From contig JAJCZM010000003.1 of NCBI GenBank assembly GCA_029262375.1, positions 1-56,144 of the forward strand: DNA of 56,144 nt, in the 5' to 3' direction. Source of the DNA: Deltaproteobacteria bacterium (GTDB lineage: Bacteria > Desulfobacterota > Binatia > UBA1149 > SPBQ01). The position numbers and the translations under genes were made by a program. Position 1 is the first letter of the stretch; every line of letters begins with the position of its first letter. The notes beneath the pieces are model-generated. The model ran no database searches, was not told the DNA's origin, and saw nothing but the letters and a program-made list of their open reading frames with translations. Positions 38,525 through 47,856 of the stretch are shown here, piece by piece.

Positions 38525-39706
38525 ATGAGCGTCTCACCGACTACCATCCGCATTGTACTGATACTCGCGAACGCCTACTTGCTGGTGTTCTCGTTCGACG
38601 CCGTGGCCGCGCTCGCCGATGCAATCATCGGCGGTGGGACGATGACGGATCCTTCGCTGTGGCGTCGGCCGTTCATGACCGGAGTGCTCAACGGCGCGTT
38701 GCCGATGATCGTTCTCGTGGGCGCATCCCCGCTTCTGCCCAAGCGGGCCATTCTTCTGCTGATGGTGTTTCTGTTGTGGGCTTGGTTCGGCGCGCTGCCG
38801 ATCGGCGTGAGCATGGACGAGGCCGATGCGGCGCTCATCGTTGCCATGGTCGAGATGGGTGTGGCCGCGACAACGTTTCTTCTCATTCGTCGTGCGAATC
38901 ATGGGGCCGGCTGGCTGATCGACGAGTCGACCACCGGACGAGCGCCGTCGCATGGACGCTACAGTCTCAAATATTTTGCCGCTGCGGCCATCATCGTTCC
39001 CACTGCGGTTTCGCTGATGACGCTCTTGTATGCGGGCGCGGTGATCGTGCACTCGGCGGGCGGCTTCATCCGATTCGCCGCTGACGGCGTCTACGCAGAG
39101 GAGCGCGAGTACGCGCGTGGCGACAAGAGCGTACACCTGATTGGCATGGTGCACGTCGCCGACCGATCGTTCTACGAACACGTGTTCGAGAGCGTGCCGG
39201 CCCAGCGTTCGGTGATTCTTGCCGAAGGCGTCTCGGATCGCACGAACGTATTCCAAGGCGACCTCTCAGCGGTTGGCAGGCTGGCTGAGGCAAGGGGGTT
39301 GACCCATCAGACCGCCGTGCCGATGCCGTCACACATTGCGATCGAATACGCCGACATCGATGCGGGCGAGTTGTCAGAGAACTCGGTGGAGTTCGTGAAC
39401 GCGCTGATCGCGGCGCTCGATTCCGGCAGCCTGATGGCAGGCGCCGAACAACTACGACCTTACTACCAAGCGACTCGAGTAGATGATGCCGTCGCGGCCG
39501 TGGATGAGCTGATTGAATTGCGCAATGCGCGCTTGCTCGATCGACTTGCAGAGGCATTGGGTCGCTACGATCACATCGTCGTGCCCTGGGGAGCTGCACA
39601 CATGCCCGGCATCGAAGCCGGCGTGTTGAACCAAGGATTCGAGGTGGTTGCGCGCCGTCCCCGCCGTGTCTTCGGTTTTGTTGACGCGATTGCCGTTGGG
39701 CGCTGA
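38525..39706 (+). CDS. Membrane-anchored TraB/Tiki-superfamily protein
   Basis: 393 residues from ATG 38525 (a GTG at 38516 would add three). Four or five predicted membrane helices occupy about residues 8-195. The C-terminal domain has the TraB/Tiki hallmarks: HLIGMVHVAD (first GxxH), VILAEGVSD (conserved Glu) and VVPWGAAHMPGIE (second GxxH, then G-I-E). In Tiki metalloproteases these residues coordinate the metal. Fusion of this domain to an N-terminal membrane bundle is unusual among bacterial TraB/GumN proteins, which mostly have one anchor or none. It follows czcA by 125 bp on the same strand; a functional link to efflux is unproven. Confidence 0.8.
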   Translation: MSVSPTTIRIVLILANAYLLVFSFDAVAALADAIIGGGTMTDPSLWRRPFMTGVLNGALPMIVLVGASPLLPKRAILLLMVFLLWAWFGALPIGVSMDEADAALIVAMVEMGVAATTFLLIRRANHGAGWLIDESTTGRAPSHGRYSLKYFAAAAIIVPTAVSLMTLLYAGAVIVHSAGGFIRFAADGVYAEEREYARGDKSVHLIGMVHVADRSFYEHVFESVPAQRSVILAEGVSDRTNVFQGDLSAVGRLAEARGLTHQTAVPMPSHIAIEYADIDAGELSENSVEFVNALIAALDSGSLMAGAEQLRPYYQATRVDDAVAAVDELIELRNARLLDRLAEALGRYDHIVVPWGAAHMPGIEAGVLNQGFEVVARRPRRVFGFVDAIAVGR

Positions 39707-39786
39707 ACACTAGCCGAAAACCAGCGGAGTTGCGGATTTGACGGTTAGTCAAGTCCACGTGACTTGCCGGCCTTGCAAGCTGCGCA

Positions 39787-40281
39787 ATGTTGGGGGCATG
39801 CTTGCGGCAAGCCATGAAGTACACACAAGCCATTAGGCCTTCGAGATCGCGTGAAGCAGGAACCTCCACCTCGGTTCTCTGCGTGACCGCGATCGTTTTG
39901 TCGATGACGGTTGCCGCGTGTGCCGCGAAGAGACCCGCATTTTATCCGAATGCTCGAACGGAGTCGGTCACTAGCGCGCAGGCGCAGCTCGACATCGATC
40001 AGTGCATCGCTGAGGGAGAGGCGGCCGGTTACCAGCGAAGCGGTGCGCGCGATGCCGCGATCGGTACGACTACCGGTGCTGCCACCGGCGCAGCGATCGG
40101 CGCGGCGACGGGTGCCGTCCGTGGACACGCCGGACGAGGTGCAGCCCGCGGCGCTGCCGGTGGTGCGGTCGCTGGTTTGTTGCGAGCGATGTTCCGCACG
40201 CGTGAGCCTGACCCGATCAAGAAGAGCTACGTCGAAGCGTGTCTGGGCGAAAAGGGATATCGTACGATCGGTTGGAACTAG
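39787..40281 (+). CDS. Glycine-zipper lipoprotein
   Basis: 164 residues. An N-terminal extension (or a start at ATG 39814, M10) precedes a signal segment ending in the lipobox VAAC (~45). The middle is a glycine zipper of small-residue repeats (AAIGTTTGAATGAAIGAATG) that favours membrane insertion or helix packing, as in other outer-membrane glycine-zipper lipoproteins. The tail SYVEACLGEKGYRTIGWN is a conserved-looking ending with one Cys. Function unknown; likely outer-membrane associated. It lies 80 bp after the TraB-like gene and 9 bp before the lipase-like gene. Confidence 0.8.
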   Translation: MLGACLRQAMKYTQAIRPSRSREAGTSTSVLCVTAIVLSMTVAACAAKRPAFYPNARTESVTSAQAQLDIDQCIAEGEAAGYQRSGARDAAIGTTTGAATGAAIGAATGAVRGHAGRGAARGAAGGAVAGLLRAMFRTREPDPIKKSYVEACLGEKGYRTIGWN

Positions 40282-40290
40282 TTCCGACCG

Positions 40291-41112
40291 ATGCGCGCGC
40301 ACTCGCTCAGTAGCCTTCCCCCGGTCGTCAGCCTACGGTTGTGTTCGACTTTCGTAGGCATTGTCGTGGCGGCTTCGCTTCTAGCTGCACTCGCGATCCC
40401 TGCGCACGCGGCGTCGGCCGGCAACGCAACCGATAGCGAAATGGCGGAAGCTCCACACGTTGATTTGATGTCCGACTCGGTGGTGCTTCTGCACGGGCTC
40501 GGTCGTAGCTCTTGGTCGATGTGGATTATGCAGCGGCGACTCGAGCGGGCGGGTCTGCGCGTCGTGAATATCGGCTACCCTTCGCGCACGATGCGGATCG
40601 ACGCGCTCGCGACGTACGTCGCGCAGCAAATGGAAGACGCGAGCGTTCCGCCGACCGGCAGACTTCATTTTGTGACGCATTCGATGGGTGGCATCGTCGC
40701 GCGTGCTGTCATTGCGAAGGCGCGTCCCGAGAATCTCGGTCGCGTGGTGATGCTCAGTCCGCCCAACAACGGCAGCGAGATCGTGGATCGATTCTCCGGT
40801 AACTGGCTGTTTCGCTCGGTGATGGGGCCCGCTGCGGTGGATCTCGGCACGGCGACGCATAGTGCGCCGCGTCGTCTCGGGCCGGCCGATTTTGAGCTGG
40901 GCGTCATCATGGGCACACGTAGTCTCAATCCGATCGGCTCTATGATGCTCGATGGGCCCGACGACGGCACGGTCTCCGTTGCGAGTGCAAAGCTGGACGG
41001 CATGAGCGGGTTCCTTCTCGTGTCGGCATCGCACACGTTCATCATGGCGAGCGGCGACGTTGCGCAGCATGCGTTGTATTTTCTGCGCCACGGCCGGTTT
41101 CGTCAGATCTGA
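40291..41112 (+). CDS. Secreted lipase-like alpha/beta hydrolase
   Basis: 273 residues with a signal peptide (~14-36, ending AHA). The serine-hydrolase signature is THSMGGIVARA (Ser about residue 131). The upstream LLHGLGRSSWSMWIM supplies the oxyanion turn, and MLDGPDDGTVSV holds the likely catalytic Asp. The terminal His is in ASHTFIM. The layout matches triacylglycerol lipase/EstA-like and palmitoyl-thioesterase-like enzymes exported to the periplasm or outside. It follows the glycine-zipper lipoprotein by nine bases, suggesting co-transcription. Confidence 0.87.
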   Translation: MRAHSLSSLPPVVSLRLCSTFVGIVVAASLLAALAIPAHAASAGNATDSEMAEAPHVDLMSDSVVLLHGLGRSSWSMWIMQRRLERAGLRVVNIGYPSRTMRIDALATYVAQQMEDASVPPTGRLHFVTHSMGGIVARAVIAKARPENLGRVVMLSPPNNGSEIVDRFSGNWLFRSVMGPAAVDLGTATHSAPRRLGPADFELGVIMGTRSLNPIGSMMLDGPDDGTVSVASAKLDGMSGFLLVSASHTFIMASGDVAQHALYFLRHGRFRQI

Positions 41113-41132
41113 CTCCGCTCGCCTCGGGCTGA

Positions 41133-41163
41133 TTGGCATCAGCCATCGCTCTCTTGCTAGACT
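41133..41163 (+). promoter_or_regulatory. Putative leaderless promoter of TauD gene
   Basis: TTGGCA (41133-41138) and TAGACT (41158-41163) are 19 bp apart. The ATG at 41172 follows the -10 by eight bases and lacks a Shine-Dalgarno sequence, so a leaderless transcript is likely. Confidence 0.4.
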
Positions 41164-41171
41164 CCTCGCCA

Positions 41172-42077
41172 ATGATCGTTGAAGCATTGACCGGTAAGCG
41201 CCTTCCTCACGGCCGTCGCGAGGGCCTGCGTACGCTGCAAGAAGAAATTTACGCTGATTCGTTCGAGCGCATCGTACTACGGCCGCTTGGTGCGACGATC
41301 GGTGCGGAAGTCGAAGGAGCCGATCTGTGCGGTGGCCTCGACGACGCGACCTTTGCCGAGATCGAGCGCGCGTTCTTGGCGTACAAGGTTTTATTCTTTC
41401 GCGGGCAGCCGATGAGCGCGCGCCAGCATCTCGATTTCGCGCGTCGGTTCGGCGAACTCGAGGAGCATCCGTTTCTCCCGAGCGGCGATAGCGAGGAAGT
41501 CGTGCGCTTCAGTAAGGACGAAAACACCGTCGGCATAGAGAATATGTGGCACTCCGACGTGAGCTGGCGATTGGAGCCGGCGCTCGGCTCGGTGCTGCGG
41601 GCACGCGAGGTGCCGGCCGTCGGCGGAGATACGTTGTTCTCCGATATGGTCGCCGCCTACGAATGTCTGCCGGAAGACGTAAAGGAAGCGGTCGAAGGCA
41701 TGACCGCCGTCCACGACTTCGCCCACAATTTCGGCCTGGCGATGTCCGCCGAAGATCGCGAGAAGTTTCGCGAGCAGTATCCGCCGGCCGAACATCCGGT
41801 CGTTCGTACGCATCCGGTGACCGGCAAGCGGCTGCTCTACATCAACGCGATCTTTACGAGTCACATTGTCGGGTTGGATCGCGAGACCAGCGATGCGGTG
41901 ATGGATGCGCTGTTCGCGCAAGCGGCCATTCCCGAGTTTCAGTGCAGGTTCCGTTGGGAGCGCGATAGCGTCGCTCTGTGGGATAATCGTAGCGTGCAGC
42001 ACTACGCCACGAACGACTACTGGCCGCAGGTGCGCGTGATGGATCGCGTCTCGATCGTCGGCGATCGACCTCGCTAG
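41172..42077 (+). CDS. TauD/TfdA family Fe(II)/2-oxoglutarate dioxygenase
   Basis: 301 residues. The facial triad is visible: H-x-D in MWHSDVS (His127, Asp129) and distal His277 in NRSVQHYATND. Arg288 or Arg292 in VRVMDRVSI binds the 2-oxoglutarate carboxylate. The core sequence GDTLFSDMVAAYECLPEDVK matches the TauD family. Members remove sulfonate, release phenoxy-acid side chains or hydroxylate lipids; the substrate here is unknown. A promoter lies only eight bases upstream of the ATG. The gene is convergent with the Cys-rich giant (52 bp apart). Confidence 0.93.
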   Translation: MIVEALTGKRLPHGRREGLRTLQEEIYADSFERIVLRPLGATIGAEVEGADLCGGLDDATFAEIERAFLAYKVLFFRGQPMSARQHLDFARRFGELEEHPFLPSGDSEEVVRFSKDENTVGIENMWHSDVSWRLEPALGSVLRAREVPAVGGDTLFSDMVAAYECLPEDVKEAVEGMTAVHDFAHNFGLAMSAEDREKFREQYPPAEHPVVRTHPVTGKRLLYINAIFTSHIVGLDRETSDAVMDALFAQAAIPEFQCRFRWERDSVALWDNRSVQHYATNDYWPQVRVMDRVSIVGDRPR

Positions 42078-42129
42078 GCGCGGCCAGCTCGTCGCGACCG
42101 CGTTTGTGGTCGCCGTCGCCTGCCGCTCG

Positions 42130-45100
42130 TTAGCGACCGTCCGACAGGAGTCGTCGCCGGTCTTCGAGGCTTGCTTCCCGCTCGGCCCCGTCGTGGCTGC
42201 GGCAGTCGGCGCGCCCGACCGCCTCGCAGCCTCCCGCAACGCAGCTGTTGAACGTGCATGGATCGGCGTCGTCGCAATCCGCGTCCGCGCGACATTGCGC
42301 CTCGCCGCAACCGGGGATGGCTTCATGAACGCAGCCCGCATCGATACAGAAATCGAACGTGCAGCTGCTGTCGTCTTCGCAGTCGAGATCGGTCGCACAC
42401 GCAGGGGCGCCACAGCCCGGAACACCGACGTACTCGCAATGCCAGTCGTTGCAGCGCCCTTGTAAGCACGGATCATCGGTCGAGCAGTCGCCATGGCCAT
42501 CGCAGGTGTTGTCGTACTCCGGGCACTCCGGAGCCGCGATTGACTCACAGTGTCCTCGTACGCAGTGATCTTGCGTGCAGACGTCTTCGTCGTCGCAATC
42601 GCTGTCCGATTCACAACCACCGATACAATCCCTGAGCGGAAAGATCATGCACTCGCCCTGAATGCACCGCCCTTCACGGCACGTTTCTGTTTCTGCGACG
42701 ATGCACTCGGCATCGGTCGTGCAGCCGCCACACGCCAGCTGCGCCGCGAAGCGACACGAGCCGGACTCGCAACCGTCGTCGGTGCACGGATCGCCGTCGT
42801 CGCACTCCGCGTTGATCTCGCACTCGTCGCACGGGTCGATGGGGACGGCTAGGCAGCTGCCGGCGACACAACGGTCGATTGTGCAGCGATCTGTGTCGTC
42901 GCAGTCTGCGTCGGTCACGCAGCCGGCGCTGCACTGGTCTACGCGCCGGTTGTGGCAGGTCTCGGCTTCGCATCGATCCTCGGTGCAAGGTTCGCCGTCG
43001 TTACAGTCTGCGTCGTCCGAGCAGTGGTTCGGCGGGCACAGCGTCGGAACGGCGTACGTGCATTCACCGAACATACAAGCGCCTATCGTGCAGCTGTCGC
43101 CGTCGTCGCAGTCGGCGTCGTTGAGGCAACCGTCGCCGCAATCTCCATCTGTCGAGTGCGTACAGGCTCCGGCATCGCACGCGTCGAAGGTGCAGATATT
43201 GTCGTCGTCACAGTCCGCGGCTGTCACGCACCGTCGTAGACAGCGATCGGCTGCCTCGTCGCAGCTGAGTCCATCCGGGCAACTCGACACGCCGATGCAG
43301 ATGCCGAACGTGCAGCGGTCGTCGAGTGTACAGCTCACGCCGTCGTCGCAGGCGCCGGTATTGAGCGACCAAGTGCATGCTTCCGCGCTGCATACATCGT
43401 CGGTGCAGGCGTTGCCGTCATCGCAATCGGTATCGACGACGCAAGGTTCGACGCATTCGTCCAGGCGGGGCGAGCACTCTGCGCCGGACGCACAATTCGT
43501 TGTAGACATACATACGCCTTCGACGCAGACGTCATCGGTACAAGCGACGTCGTCGGTGCAAGGTGTGCCTGTCAATGATTCATTGATACATCCCGTCGCG
43601 GTGCACTCGTCGAGCGTGCAAGGATTGTCGTCATCGCAACGGCTCGTGCCGTCTTCCGGTAGGCACCAATCGCTGACCGAGCACTCTTCGCAGTAGCGGT
43701 CGGCGCCGTCCCAGCCTTTTCCGCCAAGATGACGGACGTGGATCTGTTCGATCTGAAGCGCGCTGAGGGCGCTGTCGAAGACTAGTATCTCGTCCAGTCT
43801 TCCGATCATCGAACCGGCATCGGCGTCGCCTGCGAGCAGCAACGTTCCGAGCCCCTGTTCGATGAGCCGACCGTCATGACTGACGGTATTCTCGAGTTTG
43901 CCGTCAACATAGACCCTCAGTGCTGCGCCGTCGTAGACGCCGGTCAATTGCGTCCATCGGCCATTGTCGGGACCGGAGCGCGACTGCGCGATTCGATGGC
44001 CGGCCGTTGTTTGGATCTCGAATTCGAAACGATCGTTCGGGCGTTCTCGCTGACCGTGTCGCAACACGAAAAGTGGCGCGGCGACGTCGTTGCCGCTGCG
44101 TAGCTCGGCGATTACTGCCGATGGCGTTCCTTCTTGCGGCGCCATGTCCCAGCGCAGCCAGGCCATTATGGTGACTTCGTTGGTGGGCGCCGACTCCGGT
44201 GCAACGCGTGCCTCGATCCTACCGAACGGCTCGGTCGTCTCACCGGCCCGGCATAGTAATCCTTCTGCGACGCGAGCTTCACCCATGACGGTTGCGTCCA
44301 GTGTTTGCGAGGCGCTGTTCAAGATGGGTGGTTCGGTCCCGGGCCATTCGCAGGCGTCCATTCGGTACTCGGCGATCGGAGCGTCGGCCTCGCCATCCAA
44401 ATTGATGACGACACGGACGACCTTCACCCCGCCGCGGCCCGCGGCGACGATCAGGTTCTCGCCGGTGTACCAGACGTGATTGATCGATTCGACGCCGTTG
44501 AAGGTCAGTCTTCCGTAGTAGTGCATGCCTACCGGGGATTCGCTGTCGGTGGTTGCAGGGTCCTCGTCGAGTATCGCCACATAGACGCCGGCACCGCCGT
44601 TCGACACGAACGCGACACGACCCACGATCGAGATGGCGTTGCTGACGACGGCCCGCCGTTCGATGAGCGTGTCTGCCGGTAGCTCGGGAATGTTCAGTCG
44701 GCCGAGCAGGGCGCCGGTTACCGTACTCAGGACGTGGACGCCCGCGCGACCGGCGGCGATGAAGGCCTTTCCGCCGACGAGCTGTACGGTAGACTTGGCC
44801 TCCGGGGCACGCGCGCCGTCGAATGAGAACGTTCCCAGCGGGGCGAACGTGTCTTGGTCGAATGTGGCGATACGGCCGGGGGTGCCCTGCACGACGACGA
44901 TCTTACCGTCGTCGACATCGACCCAGCGTGCGTCGTCTAGCAAAGACGTCGCCTTCACCGATAGGTCGGTCGGATCCAGTGCGAACAGATGACCATGATT
45001 GCCGGTGGTTGCGTAGATCGTCGACCTGCTCACCACGCTGCTGTTGGCGGCGTAGCTCGATAGGGAGCGGCGGCGGTTACCGGCCAGTGTCAGGTGACCC

Positions 45101-46011
45101 GCGCGCAGTTCGAGGACTTCCATTACTGCCGCTGCGTCGAACGACTCGTCGGCGCTCGATGTGGCAATGTAGACGGCATTACCGTCGCTGGTGACGTGAT
45201 GCACGTCGGCATCGGAGAATAGCGCTTCTGAGCGGAGTTCGGGGACGGCTGGGTCCGCGAGGCTGAAGTAGTCCAGCCCGCCGAGCTTGGCCGGGCCGGC
45301 CATGTTGTACGCGACCAGAAAATGGCTATTGGTCGCACCCGGATGAATCGTCGTCGCCTGTAGGCGACGGCCGGCAACCTGCGGCGCTGCAACGTCGGCG
45401 ACCAGATCGAGGCTAACGCTGATGGATGCGTGGCCCGGACCGGCCTGCTCGATAGGCAGCGCGATATTGGGTCTTGCTATCTTGTCGGAAAGAATCCTGC
45501 GGTCGTTGATGATGCGGATACGGCCGGTGGATTCGTCTTGCGGCATCACGCCGACAGGGTCGAGTTTCAGCGGCTCCCACGTGTAGTCGACATTGTCGTC
45601 GAGGCGTTGCGGATCGTTGATGATCTCGACGCGATCGTTCTCTTCGTCTTGGGCTGCCGGTGGGGTCGGGCAGTCCAGTTTTGCGGCATTTCCCACAGCT
45701 CGCATCAGCACGCCGAGGGCGTCGGCGCTCGAGACCTGTCCGTCGTTGTTCACATCGCACTGCCAAACCGAGCAGTTTTGAACTCCGATGGCCGCGCTGA
45801 GGGCGCCGAGCGCATCGGTCGCATTGAGCGATCCGTCGCTATTCGCATCGCCGCAGGGGGAATCGGTCTCGTTCGCTGGTGCTGGGGAAACCGTTGCGAA
45901 TACTAGCGCTACGAGTGCTGCACTCGCTATGGCGAACGCCCAGCGAGGCCCGATCGAGGCGTGAGCGGGGATGAGTTTACCTAGACGAGGTTCGAGCGGC
46001 TGCAGCTTCAC
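42130..46011 (-). CDS. Secreted dockerin / beta-propeller / LamG / Cys-rich repeat protein
   Basis: About 1293 residues from the GTG at 46011 (the frame opens to 46128, but the added 39 residues are implausible; start uncertain). Order: signal peptide (~1-47); two dockerin-like repeats, CGDANSDGSLNATDALGAL and CDVNNDGQVSSADALGVLMR; a beta-propeller-like region (~205-555) with repeated GVHVL and GVYVA strands; a LamG/concanavalin-like domain (~560-758, with NTVSHDGRLIEQG); then ten or more Cys-rich modules of the CDDGNACTDDVC type (~770-1277), related to Dicty_CTDC/MopE-like repeats. It ends in a charged tail. Each Cys module may form two disulfides and bind calcium. Likely a large adhesin or matrix protein; no enzyme motif is present. 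Confidence 0.87.
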   Translation of the reverse strand: MKLQPLEPRLGKLIPAHASIGPRWAFAIASAALVALVFATVSPAPANETDSPCGDANSDGSLNATDALGALSAAIGVQNCSVWQCDVNNDGQVSSADALGVLMRAVGNAAKLDCPTPPAAQDEENDRVEIINDPQRLDDNVDYTWEPLKLDPVGVMPQDESTGRIRIINDRRILSDKIARPNIALPIEQAGPGHASISVSLDLVADVAAPQVAGRRLQATTIHPGATNSHFLVAYNMAGPAKLGGLDYFSLADPAVPELRSEALFSDADVHHVTSDGNAVYIATSSADESFDAAAVMEVLELRAGHLTLAGNRRRSLSSYAANSSVVSRSTIYATTGNHGHLFALDPTDLSVKATSLLDDARWVDVDDGKIVVVQGTPGRIATFDQDTFAPLGTFSFDGARAPEAKSTVQLVGGKAFIAAGRAGVHVLSTVTGALLGRLNIPELPADTLIERRAVVSNAISIVGRVAFVSNGGAGVYVAILDEDPATTDSESPVGMHYYGRLTFNGVESINHVWYTGENLIVAAGRGGVKVVRVVINLDGEADAPIAEYRMDACEWPGTEPPILNSASQTLDATVMGEARVAEGLLCRAGETTEPFGRIEARVAPESAPTNEVTIMAWLRWDMAPQEGTPSAVIAELRSGNDVAAPLFVLRHGQRERPNDRFEFEIQTTAGHRIAQSRSGPDNGRWTQLTGVYDGAALRVYVDGKLENTVSHDGRLIEQGLGTLLLAGDADAGSMIGRLDEILVFDSALSALQIEQIHVRHLGGKGWDGADRYCEECSVSDWCLPEDGTSRCDDDNPCTLDECTATGCINESLTGTPCTDDVACTDDVCVEGVCMSTTNCASGAECSPRLDECVEPCVVDTDCDDGNACTDDVCSAEACTWSLNTGACDDGVSCTLDDRCTFGICIGVSSCPDGLSCDEAADRCLRRCVTAADCDDDNICTFDACDAGACTHSTDGDCGDGCLNDADCDDGDSCTIGACMFGECTYAVPTLCPPNHCSDDADCNDGEPCTEDRCEAETCHNRRVDQCSAGCVTDADCDDTDRCTIDRCVAGSCLAVPIDPCDECEINAECDDGDPCTDDGCESGSCRFAAQLACGGCTTDAECIVAETETCREGRCIQGECMIFPLRDCIGGCESDSDCDDEDVCTQDHCVRGHCESIAAPECPEYDNTCDGHGDCSTDDPCLQGRCNDWHCEYVGVPGCGAPACATDLDCEDDSSCTFDFCIDAGCVHEAIPGCGEAQCRADADCDDADPCTFNSCVAGGCEAVGRADCRSHDGAEREASLEDRRRLLSDGR

Positions 46012-46153
46012 ATAGTGGAAATTGCAAGATCGAGGCCAGGCGCGCACCTTGCGTGGGCGCGCGGTCGCGTGCGCGCGGCAACGCGACGGCGCGACGGCGG
46101 GCTGGCCATCCCATCGTAGGCCCGGCACGATGGGCTACAGGAGGGACACTGCG

Positions 46154-46540
46154 ATGGTACGAATCTTCTTGGCGTTGGCCGCCTTGGTCTGGACGCCCTA
46201 TGGCCTCTATCTCATGTTCGCACCCGGCGCGCTGGAAGGGCTCGCGGGAGTAGCTGCCACCAGCGCGGCGGCGACGACGGAGCTGCGAGCCATGTACGGC
46301 GGACTACAGACGGCCGTTGGTGTGCTTTGCGTGGCAGCGCTGGTGCGCGAGCGATTTGCGCCGGCCGTGCTCGCCGTCAGCGCCGTGCTGACCGGTGGCT
46401 TGCTGACCGGCCGTCTGGTTGGAGCGGCCATGGATGCCGGTGCGCTCGACGACTACAATATCGGTGCGCTGTGTTTCGAGGCAACTGCCACGATCTGCGC
46501 GGCGTTGCTCGCTCGGCGTGCGGCCGACGCAATAGATTGA
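46154..46540 (+). CDS. DUF4345-like integral membrane protein
   Basis: 128 residues from ATG 46154 with a strong ribosome site (AGGAGGG, seven bases away). The longer frame upstream is not translated from a good start. Four hydrophobic segments are visible (FLALAALVWTPYGLYLMFAP, a middle VGVLCVAALV, AVLAVSAVLTGGLLTG and EATATICAALLA). The pattern YGGLQTAVGV and the short length fit DUF4345, a family of unknown function. It is the first gene of a plus-strand run that ends with the Mug gene. Confidence 0.8.
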   Translation: MVRIFLALAALVWTPYGLYLMFAPGALEGLAGVAATSAAATTELRAMYGGLQTAVGVLCVAALVRERFAPAVLAVSAVLTGGLLTGRLVGAAMDAGALDDYNIGALCFEATATICAALLARRAADAID

Positions 46541-46566
46541 ACCTGTTGCGGTACGCCTGTTATTCT
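46537..46566 (+). promoter_or_regulatory. Putative promoter of glutamine amidotransferase gene
   Basis: TTGAAC (46537-46542), an 18-bp spacer and TATTCT (46561-46566) overlap the end of the DUF4345 gene. GGCAGGAG follows, about ten bases before the ATG at 46587. Confidence 0.4.
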
Positions 46567-46586
46567 TGGCAGGAGTACTACGCGTC

Positions 46587-47333
46587 ATGCCCAAGCTTCT
46601 AGTTTTTCAACACGTGCCCTACGAACTGTTGGGGACCCTCAATCCTCAGCTCAAGGATGCCGGATTCCGGATTCGCTACGTGAACTTCGGTCGTGAGCCG
46701 CTCGCGCGTCCCAGCCTGGACGGCTATCAGGGGATCGTCGTGCTCGGCGGTCCCATGAACATGGACGAGACCGACGCGCACCCGCATCTCACGACCGAGG
46801 TCGAACTCGTGCGTGAGGCGATTGCTCGTGACATGCCTGTGCTCGGGATCTGTCTCGGCGCCCAGATCATTGCGACGGCGCTCGGCGCCGGTGTACGCAG
46901 AGCGCCGGAGAAAGAGATCGGTTGGTATCCCGTCGCGCCCTCGGATGCCGGATGCTCCGACTCGCTGCTCGGCTGTTTCGACGGCACCGAAGAGATCTTT
47001 CAGTGGCACGGCGACATGTTTGAAATCCCCGAGGGGGCGCAGCACATCGCGTCTTCGCCGGGGTGTCCCAACCAGGCTTTTCGCTATGGCGAAAATGTCT
47101 ACGGGTTACAGTTCCACCTCGAGGTAGACGAGGCGATGATCGAGCGCTGGCTCAACGTCGAACATCACAAGGCTGAGATCGCGGCGCTCGGCGGTCAGAT
47201 CGACCCGGAAGTCGTGCGCGTGCAGACCAAGGCGAACATCGAACGATCCAGTGCCTTGGCGCGGCGGGTCTTCGCCGGTTTCATCGAACTGTTCGAGATG
47301 CGCGAAAAGAAACACCACCTTCCTTCTCGCTGA
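46587..47333 (+). CDS. Class I glutamine amidotransferase (GATase1)
   Basis: 248 residues from ATG 46587. The catalytic triad is visible: nucleophile Cys in GICLGAQ (about residue 89) and His/Glu in GLQFHLEVDE. The start LLVFQHVPYELLG and the GGPMNMDE loop match stand-alone amidotransferases similar to GuaA's domain and YfeJ-like proteins. Such free-standing enzymes hydrolyse glutamine or gamma-glutamyl compounds; no synthase partner is encoded beside it, so it may act on a small gamma-glutamyl substrate. Followed 21 bp later by a GNAT gene on the same strand. Confidence 0.9.
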   Translation: MPKLLVFQHVPYELLGTLNPQLKDAGFRIRYVNFGREPLARPSLDGYQGIVVLGGPMNMDETDAHPHLTTEVELVREAIARDMPVLGICLGAQIIATALGAGVRRAPEKEIGWYPVAPSDAGCSDSLLGCFDGTEEIFQWHGDMFEIPEGAQHIASSPGCPNQAFRYGENVYGLQFHLEVDEAMIERWLNVEHHKAEIAALGGQIDPEVVRVQTKANIERSSALARRVFAGFIELFEMREKKHHLPSR

Positions 47334-47354
47334 CTCTTCTCGCCGGCAGCAGCC

Positions 47355-47840
47355 ATGACCGATTGCGATTCCCAGCATTCGACCGAGCGCGACACGGTGC
47401 GCCGCGCGCGTCCGGACGAGGCGGACGTCATTTCCGAACTCGCGATGCGCTCGAAGGCGTACTGGAAGTATCCGGAGTCTTCGATGCGGGTGTTTCGCGA
47501 CGAGCTTCGCGTGACCGCGAGCGAGATCGCCAACGGTGAAGTGTATGTTGTCGGCGGGTCGAGTCCGCGTGGGTTCTACTCCCTCGAAACCACCGAACAG
47601 GGAGACATGACTCTAGGCCATTTGTTCGTCGATCCGCTGCATCTGCGCGGCGGTTATGGCGCCGTGCTGCTCGCACACGCTTGCGAGCGCGCACGCGACC
47701 TCGGTCACGATACGCTCGAAGTGGTCGCTGATCCGAATGCCGAGGAGTTCTATCTGAAGTTCGGCGCGCACAGGGTGGGCGAGGTCGTATCGAGCATCCC
47801 CGGGCGCTGCCTGCCGGTGCTGCGCATGAAGACACAGTAA
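47355..47840 (+). CDS. GNAT family N-acetyltransferase
   Basis: 161 residues, a standard GNAT length. It opens VRRARPDEADVISELAMRSK (helix alpha1 region); LGHLFVDPLHLRGGYGAVLL gives beta4 and the acetyl-CoA loop, where LRGGYGAVL stands in for the usual Q/RxxGxG/A. The end has ADPNAEEFYLKFGAHRVGEV, the usual beta5-alpha4-beta6 region. It follows the amidotransferase by 21 bp and precedes the Mug gene by 16 bp, so the three likely form one transcript. The acceptor is unknown. Confidence 0.88.
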   Translation: MTDCDSQHSTERDTVRRARPDEADVISELAMRSKAYWKYPESSMRVFRDELRVTASEIANGEVYVVGGSSPRGFYSLETTEQGDMTLGHLFVDPLHLRGGYGAVLLAHACERARDLGHDTLEVVADPNAEEFYLKFGAHRVGEVVSSIPGRCLPVLRMKTQ

Positions 47841-47856
47841 TGGAAGCGCAGTAGCC

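Noticed and set aside
42662..43696. Plus-strand frame of 344 codons rich in Ser, Gln and His
   Set aside because: Antisense of the Cys-rich repeats; the apparent repeat (SSQSAS) is only the complement of the CDD..CT codons.
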